DNA of 15,767 nt from an uncultured Alphaproteobacteria bacterium. Its GTDB lineage: Bacteria > Pseudomonadota > Alphaproteobacteria > Rs-D84. The notes below the pieces were generated by a model. The model was not told the DNA's origin, made no database searches, and worked only from the letters and a program-made list of their open reading frames with translations. Shown piece by piece: positions 6,996 to 14,844 of the stretch. The position numbers were made by a program, and so were the translations under genes. The stretch covers positions 1 to 15,767 of the forward strand of contig CAMOCR010000008.1 in assembly GCA_946611025.1 (NCBI GenBank), given 5' to 3'. How positions within the stretch are numbered: position 1 is the first letter of the stretch; each line of letters starts with the position of its first letter.

Positions 6996-7985
6996 CTAAT
7001 TCCTTTTTTTAATTGCCATTTTCGCAACACGCATCGCCAGTTTCAGCGAAAAATCACGCAGCAATATTTCCGCCGGCATACCCGTTGTACGAAACTGTTG
7101 TTCCAATTCGTTCAATCGTACTAAAACCGCAGTTATATCATCTGCCGACCAAATACGCATCGCGGTACGAAACTTGTCTTCAACCTTCCAAAACAGACGC
7201 GGTAATTGCCCGTCAACAACCGCCGCCAATAATCGCTTGAAATGATTATCCAGCATACGAACCAACATATTTGGTTCGGCACCCGAATACAATAATCGGT
7301 CCAGCGCAGTCACCGTTTGTGCGATATGTCCCGCCGTTAATGAAAACAGATAATCATCTGTATCGGCGGCACCCGTATCTGGCAAGCACTTTTCAACATC
7401 TTCTAATTCGACAATGTGTTTATCACTGACATAGATTGCAATTTTATTCAAAAATCCGCGCGTAATTCCGCGGTCGCCGCCCAAATGTGTCGTCATGTAT
7501 GCCATTGCATCGGGTGTAATTTGTTTTATGCCCGATTCCGCCGATAACACCTGGCGAATTAATGTTTCCAGTGTGCGCGCATCATCATTATAACATGGCA
7601 ACGCCGCAACATCGGGACCCGATTCAAAGAACGCACGCAACGCACCACCCGCACGTAATTCACCACCACACACAATCACCGTTGCAGACAATCCCGGATG
7701 CGAAACCAATTCGGTAATAATCTTGGCATCACCATCGCCGGCATTTGAAACAATAACCATTTTGCGACCACCGAACATTGACGGTGTACAACTTTCTGCA
7801 AATAATGCTTCTTGCTTGTCGTTTAAATCATTGGAATCCAGCGCAAATAAATTATCTTTTTCAATCCCCAGTTTTTCAATTGCCTTGTCACAATATTCAT
7901 CAACCTGGCCGGCATCGGGACCATAGACCAACAATGCCCGAATGTTTTCAATTCCACTTTTAAAATCAGATTCTTTCCATTTCAT
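6996..7985 (-). CDS. holA: DNA polymerase III subunit delta
   Basis: A 329-residue clamp-loader subunit that opens the beta sliding clamp during replication. The N-terminal AAA+-like domain begins LLVYGPDAGQVDEY (18-31), a degenerate nucleotide site typical of delta. Further family features are FALDSNDL, the MFGGRKMVIV stretch (about 70-79) and the C-terminal collar-domain helices (DNHFKRLLAAV and LRDFSLKLAMRVAK). Its ATG overlaps the stop of lptE by one base (TAATG on the minus strand). The lptE-holA order is common in Proteobacteria and supports both calls. Confidence 0.93.
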   Translation of the reverse strand: MKWKESDFKSGIENIRALLVYGPDAGQVDEYCDKAIEKLGIEKDNLFALDSNDLNDKQEALFAESCTPSMFGGRKMVIVSNAGDGDAKIITELVSHPGLSATVIVCGGELRAGGALRAFFESGPDVAALPCYNDDARTLETLIRQVLSAESGIKQITPDAMAYMTTHLGGDRGITRGFLNKIAIYVSDKHIVELEDVEKCLPDTGAADTDDYLFSLTAGHIAQTVTALDRLLYSGAEPNMLVRMLDNHFKRLLAAVVDGQLPRLFWKVEDKFRTAMRIWSADDITAVLVRLNELEQQFRTTGMPAEILLRDFSLKLAMRVAKMAIKKRN

Positions 7986-8452
7986 TATTTATCGCCATGT
8001 GAATGTTTGTACACTTCGGCAATGGCACGATTACCGATTTTTTCCGCCAACACAATTATCGTATTATTCACCGCATTATTATATGACGCATTTGCCGCCA
8101 CCAGATATTGTACAAACGAATACGATTCCGATGATGTTTCATGCCCGGTTGCAATTACCGTGTCGCCCGCGCGCAATGTATACGATGCAGATAACATTAC
8201 TTCTTGCCATGTGGCAACCCCGGTTTTATCCAACGCCTTGTATTTTGTGGCGGGTTCCGCCAGTGTCACATCCAGCGTATATGGCGCAGTGGCATCTTTT
8301 TGCCCACCAAATTTTGCGTTCAACGCATTACGCAATTCAATACCATTTGCACCGCTTTTTATCGGTGGCACATAAATATCAGTACTTTTATTGGAATACA
8401 TCGGCTGAAAACCGCACCCCGCCAGCAATAAAACCATCAATAATTTTTTCAC
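7985..8452 (-). CDS. lptE: LPS-assembly lipoprotein LptE
   Basis: A 155-residue outer-membrane lipoprotein that plugs the LptD barrel in lipopolysaccharide export. The signal peptide is short (MKKLLMVLLLAGC) with the lipobox Leu10-Ala-Gly-Cys13. Gly rather than Asp follows the cysteine, which fits outer-membrane sorting. The mature start CGFQPMY is characteristic of alphaproteobacterial LptE. The mature domain is mostly strand-like with a C-terminal helix. The start is GTG, with AAGG about 7 bases upstream. It is the first gene of the operon; leuS, which often precedes lptE elsewhere, is absent. Confidence 0.88.
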   Translation of the reverse strand: MKKLLMVLLLAGCGFQPMYSNKSTDIYVPPIKSGANGIELRNALNAKFGGQKDATAPYTLDVTLAEPATKYKALDKTGVATWQEVMLSASYTLRAGDTVIATGHETSSESYSFVQYLVAANASYNNAVNNTIIVLAEKIGNRAIAEVYKHSHGDK

Positions 8453-8490
8453 ATTTATGCCTTTTTTAATTGCAACAAATGTTTTTCCTG

Positions 8491-8519
8491 TTGCATTTTA
8501 TTGTTATATTACCTAGACT
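8491..8519 (+). promoter_or_regulatory. Possible promoter of the Cys-rich protein gene
   Basis: TTGCAT (8491-8496) and TAGACT (8514-8519) are 17 bases apart. The match is modest and lies within the divergent lptE promoter, so the two could compete for polymerase. TATATT at 8505-8510 is an alternative -10 without a good -35. Confidence 0.3.
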
Positions 8520-8534
8520 TTTAATAAATCGCAA
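8506..8534 (-). promoter_or_regulatory. Promoter of the lptE-holA-map-radC operon
   Basis: On the minus strand TTGCGA (8529-8534) and TAATAT (8506-8511) are 17 bases apart. The transcript would begin near 8499, with a leader of about 47 bases. Confidence 0.55.
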
Positions 8535-8543
8535 GAGAGAATA

Positions 8544-9779
8544 ATGAATATTTTTATCATGATTTTGGTGGCATTATTCATGGGGACATATTATTTGCTG
8601 TCCAGCCCATCATTGCGTATCCGCGAACAAGAAATTGAATATTCTGTGACGCGCGCCGATATGCGTTCAATTGCCGAATGCACGATGGCGGCACATAATG
8701 CCACAATCAAGGACGGCGAATTTGTGGACGAATGCATAAAACAAAACGATATACACAGTGAAATGGTCTGTATGGATTCCAGACGAACATTAACCCAATG
8801 CGATACCCAATCACGAAACAAGGCACCCGAATATACATACATTATTACATACACAAAACCATTGGCCCCACAAACATATAACGACATGATGGATGTCTTG
8901 GAAACATATTATGCCGATGCGGGTACATTTGGTGTATTAATGGACAACCAGATTATATCTGGGGGCGGAACAAAGCGCAATATTCCATCGGCTATTTTGA
9001 AAAACCACGAATTCACCGATGGCCAATTGATATACATGACCCAATATTCGATTCCAACGGTACAAACCGACTTTGCAACCACAACAAGTGACGGAATCAT
9101 TTGTCCCGCAGGCATGTCGGCGGTATATCGTTTCGGTCGGTGGCAGTGTATCGGGCTGAATGTAAAAAACAACTGTGCGGGTGATATGATATGGAATCCA
9201 ACATCCAACGAATGTGTACCTGATGAATCACGAAAACCGCTGTGTGCCGCACAACAAACGGCGGTTATTGTTGATGATGTGTGGGAATGCATAAACCCAT
9301 TTGCCGACAAGACATGTCCTGGGAAAATGGTTGCACGGTTAAATTACAATACATTGGAATGGGAATGTGTTAATGACCCAAATGCCGACAATACAACCAG
9401 CAAATGCAAACACATAGTCAGCGATACCGTATCCGGTCGGCCCGGGGCAACATTGCGTATACCGACCACATCATGTACCGATTGTGAAACAATGGTGATT
9501 GACCAAAACACATGTTATGCACGTTGTATTCCCGACCCAACAAAAATCAATGATGCCGGTTGTTATTCATCATCACAATCATGTCGCGGATCAAATATGG
9601 CATTCTATTTCGGTTTCCCCAGCGCCGAATATGCCGCAAATGTATCTGCAATCGCCGGCAAAAAGGTTCCATTTGATACATCACATTCCCAAAATCGCAA
9701 ATTTAATTGCATGGATTGTGGTGATGCCGGTATAAATAAAGACAAATCATTACCACCATATATTGTGGTATGTAATTAA
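8544..9779 (+). CDS. Membrane-anchored Cys-rich extracytoplasmic protein, unknown function
   Basis: A 411-residue protein, not recognised. Residues 2-20 (NIFIMILVALFMGTYYLLS) form a single N-terminal hydrophobic segment. The remainder is probably periplasmic or exposed, because it carries 22 cysteines, a number that fits disulphide bonding. Residues 187-275 hold four successive Cys-to-Cys modules (187-202, 211-224, 234-249, 258-275), each with a Trp near its end, in three of them as W-x-C. The C-terminal part has close Cys pairs (C311/C314, C324/C328, C389/C392). The hydrophobic N-terminus gives a loose resemblance to pilin-like proteins, but no prepilin cleavage motif is clear. It is a single gene with RBS AAGAGAGA (8533-8540), ended by the hairpin at 9780. 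Confidence 0.8.
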   Translation: MNIFIMILVALFMGTYYLLSSPSLRIREQEIEYSVTRADMRSIAECTMAAHNATIKDGEFVDECIKQNDIHSEMVCMDSRRTLTQCDTQSRNKAPEYTYIITYTKPLAPQTYNDMMDVLETYYADAGTFGVLMDNQIISGGGTKRNIPSAILKNHEFTDGQLIYMTQYSIPTVQTDFATTTSDGIICPAGMSAVYRFGRWQCIGLNVKNNCAGDMIWNPTSNECVPDESRKPLCAAQQTAVIVDDVWECINPFADKTCPGKMVARLNYNTLEWECVNDPNADNTTSKCKHIVSDTVSGRPGATLRIPTTSCTDCETMVIDQNTCYARCIPDPTKINDAGCYSSSQSCRGSNMAFYFGFPSAEYAANVSAIAGKKVPFDTSHSQNRKFNCMDCGDAGINKDKSLPPYIVVCN

Positions 9780-9803
9780 AAAACGCCCAAATGGGCGTTT
9801 TTA
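9780..9803. terminator. Bidirectional terminator after the Cys-rich gene
   Basis: Stem AACGCCC/GGGCGTT (9782-9788 and 9793-9799) with loop AAAT, flanked by A and T runs. It lies between convergent genes and touches the stop codon of the minus-strand gene. Confidence 0.88.
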
Positions 9804-10613
9804 TCTGGTATTTCCGTACATTTTTTCGTCTTTGATGGAATCTAGCAATTGCAATGCATCATTATATTGGTCATCTGGTACATATTTTTGATTATCCAGT
9901 GTTATTTGTGCGCTTTCCAACGCTTTATCCATTCTGTCTTCTTCCATTTCTTTATCTGTCATGGTATTTGCTTCGATTTGCATCGCGTTATTCTTGATTG
10001 CTTTTGCGTTATCACGAACACCATTTGGATGACGTTTTGCAATTACATTCATCATTTGTACGCGATAATTTTTACGATTAAAATCTTCCAGATTTTGACT
10101 GATAACAATTCTTATCATCTGGACCAACAAACTTAATTTTTTATAGTTATCGTCTGAATGACCGTCTTCATATGATATGCGAACAATACCATTGGTGTCT
10201 TTGATATCTGCATTCCATGCACCATTTGGCAATTTATTCAAATCCATAAATTGAATCAGTTTCCCGTGCAATTTTTCCAGCACCATAAATCCGGGCGCAT
10301 CTTGGGCAACCGGTTTATCACAGAAACGGTACACACTTTCTTTGCCATTGTGCAAAAACGGTGAAACCTTGCCAAATCGGGCGGGATTATAAGACATTTC
10401 GTGCCACAACGCACGACATATAATACCACCATCAATATGCCCCACTATTACACTTGCAGATGTAATTGGTTCATCCCAACCTTGCGTATGTTTAAACACA
10501 CCATATGCATCTGACAAACCCGCACCGGTCAATTTACCGAAATACGCACGATGTGCGCTGTACTTGACAAGTTCGCGCTTGGCAAAAATCTTTTCACGGG
10601 TTTTCTTGTCCAT
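9801..10613 (-). CDS. Conserved-looking soluble protein of unknown function
   Basis: A 270-residue protein with no signal peptide and no membrane segment; no family was recognised. Residues about 1-100 are mixed and aromatic-rich (YSAHRAYFGKLTG and ALWHEMSYNPARFGK). Residues about 160-270 are helical and charged, with a likely coiled coil (TMTDKEMEEDRMDKALESAQ). The ATG at 10613 is chosen because GGAGG lies 5 bases upstream; a GTG two codons earlier falls inside that ribosome site. A strong promoter with a palindrome over its -10 precedes it, so the gene is probably well expressed and possibly repressed under some condition. It is transcribed alone. Confidence 0.75.
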   Translation of the reverse strand: MDKKTREKIFAKRELVKYSAHRAYFGKLTGAGLSDAYGVFKHTQGWDEPITSASVIVGHIDGGIICRALWHEMSYNPARFGKVSPFLHNGKESVYRFCDKPVAQDAPGFMVLEKLHGKLIQFMDLNKLPNGAWNADIKDTNGIVRISYEDGHSDDNYKKLSLLVQMIRIVISQNLEDFNRKNYRVQMMNVIAKRHPNGVRDNAKAIKNNAMQIEANTMTDKEMEEDRMDKALESAQITLDNQKYVPDDQYNDALQLLDSIKDEKMYGNTR

Positions 10614-10627
10614 ATACACCTCCCTGG

Positions 10628-10644
10628 GCTATATTATATATAGC
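10628..10644. promoter_or_regulatory. Perfect 17-bp palindrome over the -10 (candidate operator)
   Basis: GCTATAT-TAT-ATATAGC (arms 10628-10634 and 10638-10644) covers the -10 region and the predicted transcript start. Its position is that of a repressor site. Part of the symmetry comes from the TATA sequence itself, but the outer GC pairs do not. Confidence 0.45.
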
Positions 10645-10664
10645 ACATATTTTTCTTTTGTCAA
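10637..10664 (-). promoter_or_regulatory. Strong promoter of the unknown 270-residue gene
   Basis: On the minus strand a perfect -35 TTGACA (10659-10664) is followed after 16 bases by TATATA (10637-10642), preceded by TGC as in extended -10 promoters. Overlapping TATA-type hexamers allow spacers of 18 or 20 instead. Confidence 0.65.
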
Positions 10665-10681
10665 CCACATACAACAACACA

Positions 10682-10711
10682 CAAAAAAAACAAGTGGGGC
10701 ATTTGCCCCAC
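10682..10711 (-). terminator. Terminator of the acyl-CoA synthetase gene
   Basis: On the minus strand a 7-bp stem GTGGGGC/GCCCCAC (10694-10700 and 10705-10711) encloses a four-base loop and is followed by a T-rich run (10682-10693 on the complement). It lies 6 bases past the stop codon. Confidence 0.88.
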
Positions 10712-10717
10712 CCGTTT

Positions 10718-12328
10718 TTATCCGTCATAGCGTTGATATTCGCCCTTGTCCAGCAACTCTTTAACCATAAAGTGCTTGATTTTCTTGGCGGATGTCTGTG
10801 GCAATTCTTTATCTGTGATTGCAAAATGCTTAACCCATTTATATTGTGCAATCTTCAAATTAGATGCCTTGACCAACAACGCGATGTATTCTGGTTTGGT
10901 ACCTGGTTTTACCTGAAATACCGCATATGGAACCACCTTGCCGTTGATTTTGTATTCGAACACGGCGGCCGCCAAAATGTCGGCATTTTGCAGATACAGG
11001 TCTTCCATTTCTTCGGGCCAAATCTTTTTGCCGCTTTCCAACACAATCAGTTGTTTTTGGCGTCCTTTGACAATCAAACGCCCCTTAGAATCCAACATCC
11101 CAACATCACCGGTTTTGAACCAGCCATCTTCGAATGCGGCGGCGTTTGCTTCGTCATTGCCGATATAGCCCGGCATCAACATATTTCCACGGAACCATAT
11201 CTCACCAACACCGTCTTTGTCTGGGTTGTGAATCTTTAATTCATTACCAACCAATGGCCCCGCATAGTGAATTCCACGCCCGTCTGGTTTTGGCACCGCC
11301 CAGTTGAACAATGCCGGCCCTGTTGTTTCGGTCAACCCAAAGCAATCGCCCACCGAAAATCCCAGGCGTTCATAGAATTTGCGAATTGTTGGCTTCAATG
11401 GTGCGCCCGCCGACACCAAAACGCGTGTATGTCCACCAAATATATCGTGAACTGGTTTTGAAACCTTGTCCACCAGGCACCCCAAGCCCATTTTACGCAA
11501 TGGTTTTTGCATTGCTAAAATCATGCGCATTATCCACCACATGTGCTTTTCACGCGCGCTATCCACAATCTTTTTATAGAATACTTCCCAAATACGTGGA
11601 ACGGCGGGAATAACCTCTGGTTTATACTGTGCCCAGTCTTTGACAAATTCTGTTGGTTTCAACACCGGCTGTAACAGCAATTTTCCATACATTGTCACCG
11701 GACAAATAACATTTATAACAATACCATATATATGGTACAGTGGCAAAAAGCCATAAAATGTATATTCTGGTTTAACAACATGGGTATAGTATTCTGCCCC
11801 TTCGCACAATGCCAACAGGTTTCCATGTGTAATACCCACAATTTTTGGATTACCGGTTGACCCCGATGTAAATGACATTTGCGCAACATCATCATGTGTC
11901 ACATCGGCGGCGACAAATTCGTTTTCATCCGTTTCGTCAACCGTTTCGATATCGAACATCGGGACATCACATTCAAACATATGTGTTTTATCCGCCAATG
12001 CCAATTTCGCACCGGTACGTGTCATCATATTTACATGTTCTTCGTGCGCCAATCCCGTATCCAACAACAGCGCACGCGCCCCTTGGGACAAAATTGCATA
12101 GTATGATTCAATAAATTCTGGAATATTGGAACATAACAATGCAACAACATCACCCTTTTTAATTTTGAAACGTTTTGCCAACAATACCGCCCGTTGTTTG
12201 ACATGGCGCAGCAAATCAGCATAGGTTTCGTTTTCACGAACAAAGAAAATTTTGTCTTTGTTGCGGGCGCATGCATCCGCCAGCATTTCATAGACATTTT
12301 TCATTGCCAATTTTACATTTTTTTTCAT
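10718..12328 (-). CDS. AMP-binding long-chain fatty-acid-CoA ligase-type enzyme
   Basis: A 536-residue adenylate-forming enzyme. The ATP/AMP motif MSFTSGSTGNPK (about 151-162) is followed by the A5 motif FGLTETTGP (about 330-338), the A7 motif FKTGDVG (404-410), GRLIVKGRQKQLIV (417-430) and a C-terminal lysine near 515-516 (TSAKK) expected to act in adenylation. The overall pattern fits long-chain acyl-CoA synthetases (FadD-like), which activate fatty acids with ATP and CoA; an acyl-ACP synthetase is also possible. There is no signal peptide. The ATG at 12328 has AAGGG 8 bases upstream. An in-frame ATG at 12361 would add 11 residues. It is transcribed alone, so the substrate cannot be inferred from neighbours. 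Confidence 0.85.
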   Translation of the reverse strand: MKKNVKLAMKNVYEMLADACARNKDKIFFVRENETYADLLRHVKQRAVLLAKRFKIKKGDVVALLCSNIPEFIESYYAILSQGARALLLDTGLAHEEHVNMMTRTGAKLALADKTHMFECDVPMFDIETVDETDENEFVAADVTHDDVAQMSFTSGSTGNPKIVGITHGNLLALCEGAEYYTHVVKPEYTFYGFLPLYHIYGIVINVICPVTMYGKLLLQPVLKPTEFVKDWAQYKPEVIPAVPRIWEVFYKKIVDSAREKHMWWIMRMILAMQKPLRKMGLGCLVDKVSKPVHDIFGGHTRVLVSAGAPLKPTIRKFYERLGFSVGDCFGLTETTGPALFNWAVPKPDGRGIHYAGPLVGNELKIHNPDKDGVGEIWFRGNMLMPGYIGNDEANAAAFEDGWFKTGDVGMLDSKGRLIVKGRQKQLIVLESGKKIWPEEMEDLYLQNADILAAAVFEYKINGKVVPYAVFQVKPGTKPEYIALLVKASNLKIAQYKWVKHFAITDKELPQTSAKKIKHFMVKELLDKGEYQRYDG

Positions 12329-12384
12329 ATCATATCCCTTGTGTTTGACATCTGTCATCATACCCGTCCCAGATGTTCGTAACC

Positions 12385-12414
12385 AGTATAAATCTTTTTA
12401 TAATATAAAAACAA
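12385..12414 (-). promoter_or_regulatory. Possible promoter of the acyl-CoA synthetase gene
   Basis: On the minus strand TTGTTT (12409-12414) and TATACT (12385-12390) are 18 bases apart. A start near 12378 would give a leader of about 50 bases to the ATG at 12328. Confidence 0.4.
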
Positions 12415-12675
12415 CCAAATTATGCTTTTATTCTTATTTACACCCCACCCAAAATCAACATATTGATTTCGAATCGGTCTTTTTTCGAAAAAATCATCAA
12501 CATGTTGTAATTTTTGCCTCGATTCGAATCGGTTGCATGGGAAATTTTTCCCAAAAGACAACACAAACGATATTTTTGTATTAAACACACCGATTCCGAT
12601 TCGCGCTGTGAAGCGCGGAAAACATACCCACATAAAAAGTAAAGTAAAAAATAAAAAAAAATTATTTTTTATGTA
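12415..12675. other. Noncoding gap before the nrd operon, with small palindromes
   Basis: No supported gene lies here. It holds several short symmetric elements: CAACATGTTG (12498-12507), GATTCGAATC (12521-12530), TGGGAAA-TT-TTTCCCA (12538-12553) and the hairpin CGCGCT-GTGA-AGCGCG (12602-12617). None is followed by a T run, so they are not terminators. The last part (12640-12675) is nearly all A and T. The region could be regulatory sequence for nrdD or hold a small RNA; nothing decides this. Confidence 0.5.
12468..12603. repeat. Four copies of a GAATCGG motif, two direct and two inverted
   Basis: TTCGAATCGGT occurs identically at 12468-12478 and 12523-12533. Its complement appears as ACCGATTC at 12589-12596 and as CCGATTCG at 12596-12603, the two sharing one base. 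The inverted copies could pair with the direct ones in RNA, or all could be binding sites for one regulator. Confidence 0.55.
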
Positions 12676-12704
12676 TTGTTGGAAAATCATAAATACTATA
12701 TATT
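12676..12704 (+). promoter_or_regulatory. Promoter of the nrdD operon
   Basis: TTGTTG (12676-12681) and TATATT (12699-12704) are 17 bases apart. The -10 lies inside the first NrdR box and the second box falls just after the predicted start (about 12711), a layout expected for repression. Confidence 0.55.
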
Positions 12705-12708
12705 GTTA
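12693..12708. promoter_or_regulatory. NrdR box 1
   Basis: ATACTATATATTGTTA has the ten-base core CTATATATTG of the NrdR consensus (ACACWATATATWGTGT), with weaker flanks. It overlaps the -10. NrdR is the ATP-cone repressor of ribonucleotide reductase genes. Confidence 0.8.
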
Positions 12709-12725
12709 TCAAATAAGCAAAACAA

Positions 12726-12741
12726 ACACTATATATTGTGT
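12726..12741. promoter_or_regulatory. NrdR box 2
   Basis: ACACTATATATTGTGT matches the NrdR consensus at every position. It starts 33 bases after box 1, about three helical turns, so both boxes face the same side of the DNA, as in other NrdR-controlled operons. Confidence 0.92.
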
Positions 12742-12764
12742 TTTTTGACAAAAAAGGGTTACCA

Positions 12765-14804
12765 ATGTCCGAAGCAAATGACAACGTACAACAAATGCCA
12801 CAGTTCGCAACAAAAATGACTGTTGCGCAAAAACGCGGTGGCGAAACGGTTCCATTTGATGCAACCAAGATTTATAACGCGATTAAAAAGGCTGTTGCGG
12901 TCACAAATGAATTAGATGATGCAAAAATTGCCGAAATAACACAAAACGCATTAAACAAGATTGATGCAAAATTTGCCGGCAAGACCCCCAAGGTCGAAGA
13001 AATCCAAGAAGCCGTTATTGAATCATTAATGGATGCACATGCATATAAAACGGCAGAATCTTATATTATATATCGTCAAAAACGCAGCGAAATTCGCGAT
13101 GCATCGGTTGACGCGGTCGAAGTTATCGAAGGCTATGTCGGTGGTTCTAATTGGCGCATCAAAGAAAATGCAAACATTGGATATTCAATCGGCGGGCTTA
13201 TTTTGCGTACATCCGAACGCGTGACGGCGGAATATTGGTTAAACCTGTACCCGCGTGCCGTTGCCGAAGCGCACAAATCTGCGGCGGTGCACATTCACGA
13301 CTTGGGTTGGTTAACGGGCTATTGTGCCGGTTGGTCACTGCGTGAATTGTTATACGAAGGGTTCAATGGTGTACCAGGCTATCTGCAATGCGAACCGGCG
13401 CGTCACATGGCAACCGCGGTTTCACACATGGTGAACTTCTTGGGTACATTACAAAACGAATTTGCCGGCGCCCAGGCGTTTTCATCGGTTGATACATATT
13501 TGGCACCATATGTTCGTATTGATAAAATGTCATATGCCGATGTAAAAAATGCAATGCAGACATTGGTATTTAATTGCGCTGTGCCATGCCGTTGGGGTAC
13601 ACAAACACCATTTATCAATTTTACTTTTGATTGGACATGTCCAAAAGATTTGCGCGATCAACGCCCATTTGTTGGTAAAAAACAGGTTGACTTTACCTAT
13701 GGTGACCTGCAACCAGAAATGGACATGATCAACAAGGCATTTCTTGAAGTCATGACCGAAGGTGATGCCATGGGTCGTCCGTTTACTTTTCCTATTCCAA
13801 CATACAACATAACGAACGACTTTCCATGGAATCATCCAAATGTAAAGCCATTGTTTGATTTGGCGGCAAAATACGGTATTCCAAATTTCCAGAACTTTTT
13901 GAATTCTGACCTGAACCCGACCGATGTGCGTTCTATGTGTTGCCGGTTGCGTCTGGATGTGCGCGAATTGTTAAAGCGCGGTGGCGGTCTGTTTGGTTCC
14001 GCTGAAAAGACCGGTTCGATTGGTGTTGTCACAATCAACTTGGCACGTTTGGGCTATACACATCGTGGCGACCGTGATGGATTGTTCACAGAATTAAAAC
14101 GGTTGTTGGATTTGGGTCGCGATGCATTGGAAATCAAACGTCAAATCATATCAAAGAATATGGAACGCGGTCTGTATCCGTTCACCCGTCGCTATTTGGG
14201 TAATTGGAATCACCACTTTTCAACAATTGGTGTCAACGGTGCAAACGAAATGGTTCGCAATTTTACGGGCGACCGTGAAAACATCGCAACACCATTGGGT
14301 AAAAAATTGGTCTTGGATGTAATGGATTTCATTCGTGAAAATCTGGCAAATTATCAGGAACAAACCGGCAACCTGTATAATCTTGAGGCCACCCCCGCCG
14401 AGGGCTGTTCATATCGTTTTGCAAAAACCGATAAAAAGAATTTCCCAGACATCATCACTGCGGGTACGCCAGATGCGCCATATTACACCAATTCAACCCA
14501 GTTGCCGGTGAATTACACCGATGACCCATTTGTCGCATTGGAACACCAAGAAGAATTACAACGCAAATATACCGGCGGCACAATGTTGCACCTGTACATG
14601 GGCGAACCGGTGTCAAGTGGCGAAGCGGCACAAAAAATTGTACGTACGATATTTGAAAACTATCGTATTCCATACATGACATTAACCCCGACATTTTCCA
14701 TCTGTCCAAAGCATGGATATCTGCCGGGACGGCACGAATTCTGTCCAAAATGTGATGCAGAAATTGCTGCGAATCAAAACGACACGAAAACGGCCAACAA
14801 CTAA
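12765..14804 (+). CDS. nrdD: Anaerobic (class III) ribonucleotide reductase, main polypeptide lacking the glycyl radical end
   Basis: A 679-residue enzyme that makes deoxyribonucleotides from ribonucleoside triphosphates without oxygen. Residues about 18-110 are an ATP-cone (KRGGETVPFDATKI) for allosteric control. The catalytic core shows HIHDLGWLTGYCAGW (176-190), CRWGTQTPF (275-283), and SMCCRLRLD with Cys392 and Cys393, one of which probably forms the thiyl radical. A zinc site follows: Cys647-x-x-His650 and Cys660-x-x-Cys663. In ordinary NrdD the glycyl radical loop comes directly after this; here the chain ends 16 residues later with a polar tail. The missing loop is encoded by the next gene. 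The ATG at 12765 has AAAGGG upstream; a GTG at 12738 lies inside an NrdR box and is rejected. Confidence 0.95.
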   Translation: MSEANDNVQQMPQFATKMTVAQKRGGETVPFDATKIYNAIKKAVAVTNELDDAKIAEITQNALNKIDAKFAGKTPKVEEIQEAVIESLMDAHAYKTAESYIIYRQKRSEIRDASVDAVEVIEGYVGGSNWRIKENANIGYSIGGLILRTSERVTAEYWLNLYPRAVAEAHKSAAVHIHDLGWLTGYCAGWSLRELLYEGFNGVPGYLQCEPARHMATAVSHMVNFLGTLQNEFAGAQAFSSVDTYLAPYVRIDKMSYADVKNAMQTLVFNCAVPCRWGTQTPFINFTFDWTCPKDLRDQRPFVGKKQVDFTYGDLQPEMDMINKAFLEVMTEGDAMGRPFTFPIPTYNITNDFPWNHPNVKPLFDLAAKYGIPNFQNFLNSDLNPTDVRSMCCRLRLDVRELLKRGGGLFGSAEKTGSIGVVTINLARLGYTHRGDRDGLFTELKRLLDLGRDALEIKRQIISKNMERGLYPFTRRYLGNWNHHFSTIGVNGANEMVRNFTGDRENIATPLGKKLVLDVMDFIRENLANYQEQTGNLYNLEATPAEGCSYRFAKTDKKNFPDIITAGTPDAPYYTNSTQLPVNYTDDPFVALEHQEELQRKYTGGTMLHLYMGEPVSSGEAAQKIVRTIFENYRIPYMTLTPTFSICPKHGYLPGRHEFCPKCDAEIAANQNDTKTANN

Positions 14805-14830
14805 TCAAAAAACAAAAATAAAAAATTAAA

Positions 14831-14838
14831 AAGGGGAG
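14831..14838 (+). promoter_or_regulatory. Strong ribosome binding site of the glycyl radical gene
   Basis: AAGGGGAG lies 6 bases before the ATG at 14845, with only A residues between. It is as strong as any ribosome site in the window, and it shows that the small frame is translated as a gene of its own rather than being a frameshifted tail of nrdD. Confidence 0.8.
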
Positions 14839-14844
14839 AAAAAA

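Noticed and set aside
12463..12478. FNR/Anr-type site (TTGAT-N4-ATCAA) upstream of nrdD
   Set aside because: Only the left half-site TTGAT matches; the right half reads AATCG, so the site is not supported.
12538..12553. TGGGAAA/TTTCCCA hairpin as a terminator
   Set aside because: No T run follows it on either strand and no gene ends nearby.
12358..12690. Open frame of 110 codons on the minus strand in the gap before nrdD
   Set aside because: It is rich in Phe, Ile and Lys as expected from AT-rich noncoding sequence, shows no family pattern, and spans the palindromes and promoter elements.
12738..12764. In-frame GTG that would extend nrdD upstream by nine residues
   Set aside because: It lies inside the second NrdR box with no ribosome site, while the ATG at 12765 has AAAGGG at good spacing.
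14805..14844. Frameshift or sequencing error joining nrdD to the glycyl radical frame
   Set aside because: It would need both loss of the TAA stop and a frame change, and the small frame has its own strong RBS and ATG.
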